Source of the DNA: Maribacter ulvicola
GTDB taxonomy: Bacteria; Bacteroidota; Bacteroidia; Flavobacteriales; Flavobacteriaceae
NCBI RefSeq assembly: GCF_900155985.1
Contig: NZ_FTMA01000004.1
Coordinates: 186,001-250,000, forward strand
Direction: 5' to 3'
DNA: 64,000 nucleotides
Part shown: positions 57,172 to 64,000 of the stretch, in pieces
How the letters are laid out: every line of letters begins with the position of its first letter
How positions within the stretch are numbered: the stretch's first letter is position 1
The notes under the pieces: model-generated
Told to the model about the DNA's origin: nothing
What the model saw: only the letters and a program-made list of their open reading frames with translations
The model's database searches: none
Translations under genes and position numbers: made by a program

Positions 57172-58307
57172 TAGCCAAACAGATCAAAGGAAAAGACTTT
57201 TATGGCTTGATCGTTTATCATGATAAAAAGGTGAAAACAGGCAAAGCATATGTATTGGATTCCAATATTGAAATTGGCAAACCTGTGGATATGACCAAAG
57301 AGTTTAATGTGGTACGACAGTTAAGGCCCAATCTTGGTAAAGCCGTCTATCATGTATCCTTAAATCTTCCTCCAGGAGATCAGTTAAGCGATAAGGATTT
57401 TTCATCCTTGGCAGATGATTATTTAAAAGGAATGGGTTTTGAGGACAATCAATATTTGATATACATGCATATAGATCAAGAACATCAACACTTACATATC
57501 ATAGCGAATAGGGTGATGTTTTCAGGTGATGTGGTTTCCGATAGTGGAGACTACAAAAGAAGCCAAAAACTGGTCAGGGAATTGGAACGGAAATATAGAT
57601 TGACCATCCTGTCCGATAATTCGTTTAGGGAAAAGGCGGCACTCACCCAGAATGAAATTGCAAAGGCGTTGCGCACCGGCGATATTCCTGTTAAAAATTT
57701 GCTTCAGGAAAAGGTGAAGGTAGCCTTGAAATCGGCAAGCAATGTAAAAGAGTTTGTCGTTAAATTAAATGAGGTAGGTGTTTCGCCCCAATTCAATACC
57801 AGTAAAAGCACCGATAGGGTAATGGGTGTTTCCTTTAAGTACAAAGACATTATTTACAAGGGAAGTACCCTTGGTAGAAAATTTTCATGGAATAACATTT
57901 TAAAACAAATAGATTATGAACAAAGCAGAGACCGTACAATTATTTTCAAAACTAATTCAGCAGAACGAGGAAATAAAGAAGATTTTAAAAGAATTACATG
58001 GGAGGCAGGGGTTGCTCAATTCAGCCAATGGAATAACCCATCAATATCTGCAAATTATTATAGCCGGACTAAAGAATTTGAGTATGGGTCAGAAAGCCCT
58101 CAAAAAGTAAAATTGAGGACTAATCCTAAAAGTACTTTCGAATCAGATTCTAATATTACGAAGTCTGAAAAGGTATCAAAAAGCCCTTTTAAAAAGAGTT
58201 TTAATAAAATAATTCCTCCTTCAAATTATCCAGATTCTATTCAGGTAAATGAACAGTTAGCGGATATTGACCGCAAAAAAAGAAAAAAGAGAGGAAGAAG
58301 ATTATAA
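57168..58307 (+). CDS. mobA: MobA-type relaxase
   Basis: This 379-residue relaxase has the N-terminal strand and catalytic segment of MOBP-like enzymes: GKAVYHVSLNLPPGD (first His motif, about residue 66) and YMHIDQEHQHLHIIANRV (metal-binding HxH region, about 102-119). The catalytic Tyr is probably in the N-terminal FYGLIVYH. It nicks oriT and leads transfer, relying on a helper element, as no type IV secretion genes are present. The C-terminal 130 residues overlap another good-looking frame (57916-58110), and their sequence (SQWNNPSISANYYSRTKE) is atypical for the family. The true end of the relaxase might therefore differ. Confidence 0.85.
   Translation: MIAKQIKGKDFYGLIVYHDKKVKTGKAYVLDSNIEIGKPVDMTKEFNVVRQLRPNLGKAVYHVSLNLPPGDQLSDKDFSSLADDYLKGMGFEDNQYLIYMHIDQEHQHLHIIANRVMFSGDVVSDSGDYKRSQKLVRELERKYRLTILSDNSFREKAALTQNEIAKALRTGDIPVKNLLQEKVKVALKSASNVKEFVVKLNEVGVSPQFNTSKSTDRVMGVSFKYKDIIYKGSTLGRKFSWNNILKQIDYEQSRDRTIIFKTNSAERGNKEDFKRITWEAGVAQFSQWNNPSISANYYSRTKEFEYGSESPQKVKLRTNPKSTFESDSNITKSEKVSKSPFKKSFNKIIPPSNYPDSIQVNEQLADIDRKKRKKRGRRL
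57916..58110 (+). CDS. Overlapping small ORF inside the relaxase gene
   Basis: This 64-codon frame lies wholly within mobA in another frame. The product (MNKAETVQLFSKLIQQNEE start, then KKILKELHG) has an amphipathic helix and ordinary composition for this genome, and the codons look normal. It could be a real overlapping mobilization protein, or show that mobA was once shorter. No independent start signal is clear. Confidence 0.3.
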   Translation: MNKAETVQLFSKLIQQNEEIKKILKELHGRQGLLNSANGITHQYLQIIIAGLKNLSMGQKALKK

Positions 58308-58310
58308 AAC

Positions 58311-58505
58311 ATGGGTTTGGCGAGCGACAAAATATTGAACGTCCTTTTGGACAGCCTTTCCGTTGAAGAGCTAGAGGCGGCCTTGGCCCAAAAAAAAAGG
58401 GTCAAGTCCGCCATGCCCAAACCTATGACCGATGATGAGGCATTAGGTGAGTATTATCGCCGCCTGATCATCTCGCGAGGAATTCTCTTTCCGAAAAGCT
58501 CGTGA
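58311..58505 (+). CDS. Small hypothetical protein after the relaxase
   Basis: This 64-residue helical protein starts 3 bp after the relaxase stop codon. Its composition (Ala, Leu, Glu, Lys-rich) and codon use match mobC. It ends 3 bp from the convergent integrase. It probably belongs to the mob operon; function unknown. Confidence 0.55.
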   Translation: MGLASDKILNVLLDSLSVEELEAALAQKKRVKSAMPKPMTDDEALGEYYRRLIISRGILFPKSS

Positions 58506-58508
58506 AAT

Positions 58509-59774
58509 TTATTTTAAATAAGTACTGTAATCCTCCGGCAGCTCTGCGTCGATATCCCTTAGATATGATACCAGTGCCTGTAAGCTCGAGTGTCCCGTGA
58601 TCAACATGAGACGGTCATGGGTTTCCGTGCGGGAGCATTCGATGCGCATTTCCCTGTACAGTTTTGTGATGAAGGTATGCCTGAAAGAATAAACGGTATG
58701 GTCCTTCCCTAATCGGTAGGTTTCTCCCGTTTTTTCTAAATGTACGTTGTAGGCATCCTTTATCTTTTTAAATCTCTTGGAAAAATAATCTCTCTTATTG
58801 ACCTCACTGGTAGTCCAAGGTCCTACACCTTCAGGGGTTATTAGGTAGTCCTGTGCATTGCTGAGGTCCAATTTCTCCAATTCTTCCAGAATGATATTGG
58901 GGATGATCTTTGTCTTTACCACCTTGTTCTTCGCCTTAACGTATAATAGATTTTGTTCCAGGTTCAGGTCGCCAACTTTAATTCTGCAGACTTCTATAGG
59001 TCTTAAAAAGTTATAGGAGACCAATTTTATGAAGAGTAACAATTGAGGATCTTTCTCTGATAGGAACTCATAAAGTTCATCGACCATTTTTAAGGTATAG
59101 GTCTTGTTCCTTTTAGGATTGGTCTTAAGCGGTTTTATACTCTGAATGAAATTCTTCGGTATGATATCGTTTTCCTCCAAAACGGTAAAATGAGCACTAA
59201 GCACCGTACGGGTATTGTTTCGGTTTCGGGCGCTTGAAGTTTTTAATATGGAATTCAGATACGCATTGACGACTTTCTTGTCGATACTTAAAATACTTCG
59301 TTTGAGCAGTTTCCGTGAATCCAGATATTTCTTAAAACGTTTGAACCTACTTTCATAATCCATTATGGAAGTAGGGTTCAGCGTTTTTATCTTTAGGCTA
59401 TGGGCAAAGTCGAGAGCACTTTCGGCAGTATACTCCTCTGTTTTCATGTTCATTTCACCTTCATAAGGTGAATGTCCGTCCTTTAGCATTTCGGAAAGAA
59501 TATCCTTGAGAATGTTCAATTGAGCGAGCCTTTCCCTTTTCGTGTGAAATCTTTGGTTGATCTTTGCGTAGACGGGTGTTTGGCGTGTCATCTTTGGTTC
59601 TCCGTTCACATCTTTTTCGGTAGGGTGCTCGTATGAAAAGTAGACGTACCACCTTTTGGAGAGGTCAAAATTCTCTCCACCGTGATAAATTTTAGGATCT
59701 GTATATTTCTTCTTCAAACCTTCGCTGTATGCGGTATCGTATGCGGTTTGTAAGGTATCAAAAAAATAACCCAT
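58509..59774 (-). CDS. int: Tyrosine-recombinase integrase
   Basis: This integrase of 421 residues uses the ATG at 59774 (MGYFFDTLQ); a longer frame would begin at a TTG (59804) inside a hairpin. It has a Bacteroidota-type N-terminal domain, a SAM-like core-binding domain (about 115-205) and a catalytic domain with Arg in FLRPIEVCRIKVGDL (about 265), YSFRHTFITKLY (RHT, about 370) and the nucleophile Tyr in ALVSYLRDID (about 407). It is read away from the tRNA-fMet gene that it uses as target, with only 42 bp between. It should excise and integrate the 50.5-kb element. Confidence 0.92.
   Translation of the reverse strand: MGYFFDTLQTAYDTAYSEGLKKKYTDPKIYHGGENFDLSKRWYVYFSYEHPTEKDVNGEPKMTRQTPVYAKINQRFHTKRERLAQLNILKDILSEMLKDGHSPYEGEMNMKTEEYTAESALDFAHSLKIKTLNPTSIMDYESRFKRFKKYLDSRKLLKRSILSIDKKVVNAYLNSILKTSSARNRNNTRTVLSAHFTVLEENDIIPKNFIQSIKPLKTNPKRNKTYTLKMVDELYEFLSEKDPQLLLFIKLVSYNFLRPIEVCRIKVGDLNLEQNLLYVKAKNKVVKTKIIPNIILEELEKLDLSNAQDYLITPEGVGPWTTSEVNKRDYFSKRFKKIKDAYNVHLEKTGETYRLGKDHTVYSFRHTFITKLYREMRIECSRTETHDRLMLITGHSSLQALVSYLRDIDAELPEDYSTYLK
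59727..59747 (+). promoter_or_regulatory. Paired GTATGCGGT iterons, putative right arm-type integrase sites
   Basis: Two perfect GTATGCGGT copies (59727-59735 and 59739-59747) are spaced 12 bp start to start and lie in the first codons of the integrase. The left-end pair at 9460-9480 has the same spacing and orientation. Confidence 0.5.
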
Positions 59775-59812
59775 TGACAAAAGATTTAGAAATCTGATAA
59801 TCAATGGGTTAT
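59766..59812 (-). promoter_or_regulatory. 12-bp inverted repeat covering the integrase start codon
   Basis: ATAACCCATTGA (59766-59777) and TCAATGGGTTAT (59801-59812) are perfectly complementary with a 23-nt loop. On the minus strand the integrase ATG lies in the second arm. A transcript reading through from the tRNA promoter would fold and hide this start, while one starting within the loop would not. Confidence 0.6.
59794..59804 (-). promoter_or_regulatory. 11-mer TTGATTATCAG, right end copy
   Basis: This is an exact copy of the left-end 11-mer (9409-9419) in the opposite orientation, 9 bp from the right direct repeat. It may be bound by the excisionase-like protein. Confidence 0.4.
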
Positions 59813-59813
59813 G

Positions 59814-59889
<76 letters not shown>

Positions 59890-59973
59890 ATATGGGTTTT
59901 TATCTTACTTGTTTTTCAACTTCAGGTCATTACGCTGACAAGATAAAGGTGTGCTACTATTGGTAGCGGGGTG

Positions 59974-60006
59974 CAAATATACAACACATTTTCTCTATAT
60001 TCAAAA
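59974..60006 (-). promoter_or_regulatory. Promoter of tRNA-fMet
   Basis: On the minus strand TTTTG (60006-60002) and TATATTTG (59981-59974) are separated by 20 bp, a good match to the Bacteroidota consensus TTTG-N19-TAnnTTTG. Transcription would begin about 80 nt before the tRNA. The same transcript would reach the integrase gene 42 bp past the tRNA. Confidence 0.65.
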
Positions 60007-60082
60007 CTTATTTAAAGAATATTTTTTAAAATCAATTTCTTTTAAAAAACATATAATCCATAACTTCGGTTTTTTTAATTTT

Positions 60083-61447
60083 ATGGATACAATTAATGAC
60101 TTTATAGCCAGTGCGCTACCGTTTACAGAATGGCCCATGTTTCTTTTATTGATAGGTGGCGGACTCTTTCTGGTTTTCTATTCCAAATTAATGCCCTACC
60201 GTTTTTTTGGGCACGCTATTGCAATTACAGCCGGTAAATATGATAACAAAGAATCAAAAGGTGATGTAAGCTCTTTTCAAGCGTTGTCTGCCGCCGTTGC
60301 GGCAACTGTTGGTTTAGGGAACATATCTGGTGTTGCTATTGCAATACATGATGGAGGACCAGGAGTTGTTTTTTGGATCTGGATGACCGCATTAATAGGT
60401 ATGTGTATCAAGTTTTATTCCTGTAGTTTAGCCATTATGTACCGTGGGACGGATTCTGACGGTAGGTTGCAGGGTGGTCCCATGTATTATATCACAAAGG
60501 GATTAGGAGAAAAGGCAAGACCATTGGCTATATTTTTTGCTGTTTGTGGTCTATTTGGTTTTTTAGGTGTTTTTACGGCTAATCAGTTTACAGAAACTTT
60601 TATGAGTGTGGTTGATCCTGGGGCAACAATTATAGAAATGAGTGATGAGAATTGGAAATGGTCTATTGGTCTGGTATTAGCGGTAGTAACCTCGTTTGTA
60701 ATTTTCGGCGGACTAACAAAAATTGCGAAAGTGGCTTCTGCAATAGTACCCTTTATGGTAGCAGTCTATTTAATTGCCGTAATAGCAGTCATGGCAATGA
60801 ATTCTGGTCAAATACTACCCGCCTTAAAAATGATATTTACAGAGGCTTGGAACTTTAAATCTTTAGCTACAGGTGGGTTTTGGGGATTGGTTATAATTGG
60901 TGTTCGTAGAGCTATGTTCTCAAATGAGGCAGGTCTAGGTAGTGCGCCAATGTACCATGGGCAATCTAAGAATGATGAACCTATTCGTGAAGGGTTGGTG
61001 GCCATGTTAGGTCCGTTTATAGATACCATTCTAGTTTGTACATTTACAGCAATTGTGATCATATTAAGTGGCGCGTATTTAGAGGATTCTAGTGGAATTG
61101 TAATGACCTTGTCGGCATTTGAAAGAACCTTATTTGGTTGGGGAGATATCTTGCTAATGGTCATTGTTACGGCCTTCGCGTTCTCAACCTTATTTACTTA
61201 TTCCTATTATGGTGTAAAGTCGTTGTCATTTTTGACCAATGCCAAAATTGGGAAGTTATATAATTGGTATTTCGTTATTATGATTGTCTTTGCCGCGGTA
61301 GCATCATTGGAGTTGGTGAAGAATTTAATTGATTTGTCTTATGCACTAATGGTGATTCCGAATATGATTGCCGTACTTTTGTTGGCTCCAAAGGTAAATG
61401 TAGAATTGAAGAAATATATATTAAAGTTTAAAGATGGTAGATCATAA
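60083..61447 (+). CDS. Alanine or glycine:cation symporter (AGCS family)
   Basis: This 454-residue inner-membrane symporter uses the ATG at 60083 (MDTINDFIAS); a longer frame from 59951 reads through the tRNA promoter and is unlikely. Signature stretches are ATVGLGNISGVAIAI, GGPGVVFWIWMTALIGM, LQGGPMYYITKGLG and GVRRAMFSNEAGLGSAPM, characteristic of sodium:alanine symporters, with about ten transmembrane helices. It overlaps era by 14 bp, so the pair is one unit. It belongs to the core chromosome. Confidence 0.92.
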   Translation: MDTINDFIASALPFTEWPMFLLLIGGGLFLVFYSKLMPYRFFGHAIAITAGKYDNKESKGDVSSFQALSAAVAATVGLGNISGVAIAIHDGGPGVVFWIWMTALIGMCIKFYSCSLAIMYRGTDSDGRLQGGPMYYITKGLGEKARPLAIFFAVCGLFGFLGVFTANQFTETFMSVVDPGATIIEMSDENWKWSIGLVLAVVTSFVIFGGLTKIAKVASAIVPFMVAVYLIAVIAVMAMNSGQILPALKMIFTEAWNFKSLATGGFWGLVIIGVRRAMFSNEAGLGSAPMYHGQSKNDEPIREGLVAMLGPFIDTILVCTFTAIVIILSGAYLEDSSGIVMTLSAFERTLFGWGDILLMVIVTAFAFSTLFTYSYYGVKSLSFLTNAKIGKLYNWYFVIMIVFAAVASLELVKNLIDLSYALMVIPNMIAVLLLAPKVNVELKKYILKFKDGRS

Positions 61448-62318
61448 AGCAGGCTTCGTAAATATTATAGGTAATCCTAATGTTGGTAAATCAACGTTGA
61501 TGAATGCTTTTGTGGGTGAGAAATTATCTATAATAACATCAAAGGCGCAAACTACTAGACACCGTATTCTGGGAATTGTAAATGGAGATGACTTTCAAAT
61601 GATTTTGTCAGATACTCCTGGTATTATTAAACCGGCATATGAGCTTCAGAGCAGTATGATGGATTTTGTAAAATCTGCTTTTGAAGATGCCGATGTACTT
61701 TTGTATATGGTAGAGATAGGGGAGAAGGCATTAAAAGATGAGGCTTTCTTTGAGAAAATCAAGAATAGTAAAATTCCGGTTTTGTTACTTTTGAATAAAG
61801 TGGATACGGCTACTCAAGAATTATTGGAAGAACAAGTGCAATATTGGCAAGAGATGCTGCCAAGTGTAGAACTGCATCCTATTTCTGCATTATCTAATTT
61901 CAATGTTAAAGGTGTATTTGAGCGTATTATTGAATTGTTGCCTAAATCACCGGCATATTATCCAAAAGACCAATTAACGGATAAGCCAGAGCGTTTCTTT
62001 GTAAATGAAACTATCCGAGAGAAAATCTTATTAAACTACAAGAAAGAGATTCCGTATGCGGTAGAAATTGAAACGGAAGAATTTTTTGAAGATGAAGATA
62101 TTATACGTATGCGCGCAGTAATAATGGTGGAACGCGATTCTCAAAAAGGTATAATTATAGGTCATAAAGGTTCGGCTTTAAAACGAGTAGGTGTAGAGGC
62201 AAGAAAAGACTTGGAGAAATTCTTCGGTAAACAAGTGCATATAGAATTATATGTTAAGGTGAATAAAAATTGGCGTAGTAATGCCCGTCAATTAAAACGC
62301 TTTGGGTATAATAAATAA
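61434..62318 (+). CDS. era: GTPase Era
   Basis: This 294-residue essential GTPase has G1 GNPNVGKSTLM, G3 DTPGII, G4 LLNKVDTA and a C-terminal KH domain (IIIGHKGSALKRVGVEARKDL) that binds the 3' end of 16S rRNA during small-subunit maturation. Length is normal. The start overlaps the symporter gene by 14 bp, suggesting translational coupling. The 226-bp gap downstream has no gene. Confidence 0.97.
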   Translation: MVDHKAGFVNIIGNPNVGKSTLMNAFVGEKLSIITSKAQTTRHRILGIVNGDDFQMILSDTPGIIKPAYELQSSMMDFVKSAFEDADVLLYMVEIGEKALKDEAFFEKIKNSKIPVLLLLNKVDTATQELLEEQVQYWQEMLPSVELHPISALSNFNVKGVFERIIELLPKSPAYYPKDQLTDKPERFFVNETIREKILLNYKKEIPYAVEIETEEFFEDEDIIRMRAVIMVERDSQKGIIIGHKGSALKRVGVEARKDLEKFFGKQVHIELYVKVNKNWRSNARQLKRFGYNK

Positions 62319-62544
62319 GTGAAATTAGGTGTCGTTCAGTAAATAGAACAATTTTGTTCGTTTTTAGTGTATCGTATAAATTCAGTCATTTTTTTGAACG
62401 CTAGTTGAAATCAATTAATTCTGATTTCCTTTATTTTTTGTCTTTTCAATAGTATTATTATCTCATATTGATTTTTAACTCTTACTATTCAAAAGAATAT
62501 CCTATTTTTGTTTTATCGACAAACAGCCTCAATACTTCGATGAA

Positions 62545-63276
62545 ATGCAAAATGTAATTATTTTTGGAGCCTCTGGGCACGGTAGTGTGGTCTTGGACTG
62601 TTTGGAGAAAGAGGGTAGATACAATGTTATTGGTTTTGTAGACTCTTTTAAGAAAAAGGGAAGTAGAATTAATGGATATCAAGTTTTAGGGAGCGAGGTT
62701 GATTTACCTTATTTAATAAATAGATATCATATTGATGGGGGTATTGTAGCAATTGGTGATAATTGGACAAGAAAATTAATTGTAGATCGCATTTTAAAAA
62801 TAGCACCGAATTTTAGTTTTATAAATACCGTGCACCCAAATGCTGTCCTTGGGAAAGATATACTAATTGGCTGTGGAAATGTTTTCATGCCGGGAGCTAT
62901 AGTAAATGCGAATTCCATCATTCATGACTTCTGTATAATAAATACCAATGCCTCTCTTGGTCATGATGGTATTATGGACTCATATTCAAGTTTGGCCCCA
63001 TCAGTTTGTGCAGGTGGCGGATTAAGATTAGGAAGGTATTCCGCTATTAGTTTAGGGGTTAATGTAATTAATGGTATTGAAATTGGTCAACATTCGGTTA
63101 TTGGAGCTGGCTCTCTGGTGGTAGATCATTTTGGGGATAATATTATGGCCTATGGTTTACCCGCCAAGATTGTTCGCGTAAGAGCCGTTGGTGAACCATA
63201 TTTATCAACTCATAAGAAGTGGCAATCTTGTAAATTGGAAGATTTGGATGAAATCCAATCAAATCTCTCTATTTAA
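62545..63276 (+). CDS. NeuD/PglD-like sugar O-acyltransferase
   Basis: This 243-residue protein has the PglD-type N-terminal nucleotide-sugar-binding fold (NVIIFGASGHGSVVLDCLE) and a C-terminal left-handed beta-helix of hexapeptide repeats (VLGKDILIGCGNVFMPGAIV onward). The catalytic His is in SLGHDGIM. Such enzymes acetylate amino sugars of surface polysaccharides with acetyl-CoA. It stands alone between two GTPase genes, not in a visible polysaccharide locus, so the exact acceptor is unknown. Confidence 0.85.
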   Translation: MQNVIIFGASGHGSVVLDCLEKEGRYNVIGFVDSFKKKGSRINGYQVLGSEVDLPYLINRYHIDGGIVAIGDNWTRKLIVDRILKIAPNFSFINTVHPNAVLGKDILIGCGNVFMPGAIVNANSIIHDFCIINTNASLGHDGIMDSYSSLAPSVCAGGGLRLGRYSAISLGVNVINGIEIGQHSVIGAGSLVVDHFGDNIMAYGLPAKIVRVRAVGEPYLSTHKKWQSCKLEDLDEIQSNLSI

Positions 63277-63306
63277 GATATATAGTGTAGTTGCCACTTT
63301 AAATAT

Positions 63307-63314
63307 TACCTTTG
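63307..63314 (+). promoter_or_regulatory. -7 box of der (TACCTTTG)
   Basis: TACCTTTG fits the Bacteroidota -7 consensus TAnnTTTG and lies 15 bp before the der start codon. A transcript would have a leader of only a few bases. Confidence 0.5.
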
Positions 63315-63329
63315 CACCAAATTTAAGCT

Positions 63330-64000
63330 ATGGGTGCTATTGTTGCCATTGTAGGGAGACCTAATGTAGGAAAATCAACTTTTTTTAATAGATTAATACA
63401 AAGACGCGAGGCTATTGTTGATGCCGTTAGCGGTGTTACACGTGATCGTCATTATGGAAAAAGTGATTGGAACGGTAAAGAATTTTCAATTATTGATACC
63501 GGCGGATATGTTGTAGGTAGTGATGATGTTTTTGAAAAAGAGATAGATAGGCAGGTAGAACTTGCTATAGAAGAAGCAGATGCCATTATATTTATGGTTG
63601 ATGTAGAGACCGGTGTCACTGGTATGGATGAAGATGTGGCCAAATTATTAAGACGCGTTAAAAAGCCTGTTTTTTTAGCGGTTAATAAAGTAGATAATGC
63701 CAAAAGAGCAGAAGATGCTGTTGAGTTCTATTCATTAGGGCTGGGAGAGTTCTATACATTGTCTAGTATTAATGGTGGTGGAACAGGGGAATTGTTAGAT
63801 GCTTTGGTGGATAAATTGCCAGATGTAGAGGAGGTGGAAAGTGAACTTCCAAGATTTGCCGTAGTTGGTAGGCCTAATGCAGGAAAATCATCTTTTATAA
63901 ATGCTCTTATTGGAGAGGACAGATATATTGTAACTGATATTGCCGGTACCACAAGAGATAGTATTGATACAAAGTATAATAGATTTGGGTTTGAATTTAA
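63330..64000 (+). CDS. der: GTPase Der (EngA), N-terminal part, cut by window end
   Basis: This open frame of 223 codons runs off the window. The first G domain has [19 protein letters not shown] and NKVDN; the second begins with [14 protein letters not shown] and [11 protein letters not shown]. Two tandem GTPase domains are unique to Der, which acts in maturation of the large ribosomal subunit. The missing part would be the rest of G domain 2 and the KH-like domain. Confidence 0.96.
   Translation, partial: MGAIVAIVGRPNVGKSTFFNRLIQRREAIVDAVSGVTRDRHYGKSDWNGKEFSIIDTGGYVVGSDDVFEKEIDRQVELAIEEADAIIFMVDVETGVTGMDEDVAKLLRRVKKPVFLAVNKVDNAKRAEDAVEFYSLGLGEFYTLSSINGGGTGELLDALVDKLPDVEEVESELPRFAVVGRPNAGKSSFINALIGEDRYIVTDIAGTTRDSIDTKYNRFGFEF

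Noticed and set aside
59775-59804. TTG start for the integrase
   Set aside because: It lies inside the hairpin and adds ten residues without similarity to the family start; ATG at 59774 is preferred.
59951-60082. N-terminal extension of the symporter
   Set aside because: It would put the start inside the tRNA promoter and add 44 residues unlike the family; the ATG at 60083 fits the usual AGCS start.

Overview
The window is a chromosomal stretch from a member of the Bacteroidota, most likely a marine Flavobacteriaceae. The support is the AT-rich coding style, weak or absent Shine-Dalgarno sites, Bacteroidota-type -7 promoter boxes (TAnnTTTG), the PVC-type dehydrogenase/ThuA lipoprotein pair, and the gene families seen. 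No species can be named from this alone.

Layout. (1) 157-9045: a plus-strand catabolic cluster of glycerate kinase, Tm-1-like UPF0261 protein, MFS transporter, PEP-hydrolase-like TIM barrel, cupin, a PVC-type dehydrogenase fused to a blue-copper domain, and a ThuA lipoprotein. (2) 9330-59858: an integrated element of about 50.5 kb, bounded by a 45-bp direct repeat (9330-9374 and 59814-59858) that is the 3' part of the initiator tRNA-fMet gene. The tRNA is intact at the right end, next to a tyrosine integrase. The element carries MobC, a relaxase and a candidate oriT but no transfer apparatus, so it looks like an integrative mobilizable element. (3) 59889-64000: core chromosome with an AGCS symporter, era, a NeuD/PglD-like acyltransferase and the start of der.

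The cargo at 14784-54722 is a defence block. It contains a WYL regulator plus Druantia type III (DruH, DruE) and two accessory genes. Next is a minus-strand reverse-transcriptase operon with a well-formed retron-like msr-msd upstream, followed by five genes that include a receiver protein with a C-terminal HEPN-like RNDYIH motif, a RecD/Pif1-like helicase and a TPR protein. Then comes a six-gene type I restriction operon. It starts with a HsdM-like protein whose NPPF motif reads HPPF and which is fused to a histidine-kinase ATPase, followed by a receiver protein with a cold-shock-like C-terminus, then ordinary HsdM and HsdS, a 1616-residue sacsin-type ATPase with a DUF3883-like nuclease end, and HsdR. 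A second WYL regulator and a divergent SF2-type ATPase complete the block.

The most striking observation is a 17-bp palindromic motif, GTGCR-N7-YGCAY. It lies upstream of the druHE genes, the two accessory genes, the retron/RT operon, the second WYL gene, the restriction operon and the divergent ATPase (15791, 24887, 36199, 52682, 51633 and 52894). A second palindrome, TTACGG-N4-CCGTAA, occurs at 15856 and 52807. This suggests that three separate defence modules form one regulon, probably under the paired WYL proteins. At the element ends I also see paired 9-bp iterons (GTATKCGGT), a shared 11-mer (TTGATTATCAG), and a 12-bp hairpin that would bury the integrase start codon in read-through transcripts from the tRNA promoter.
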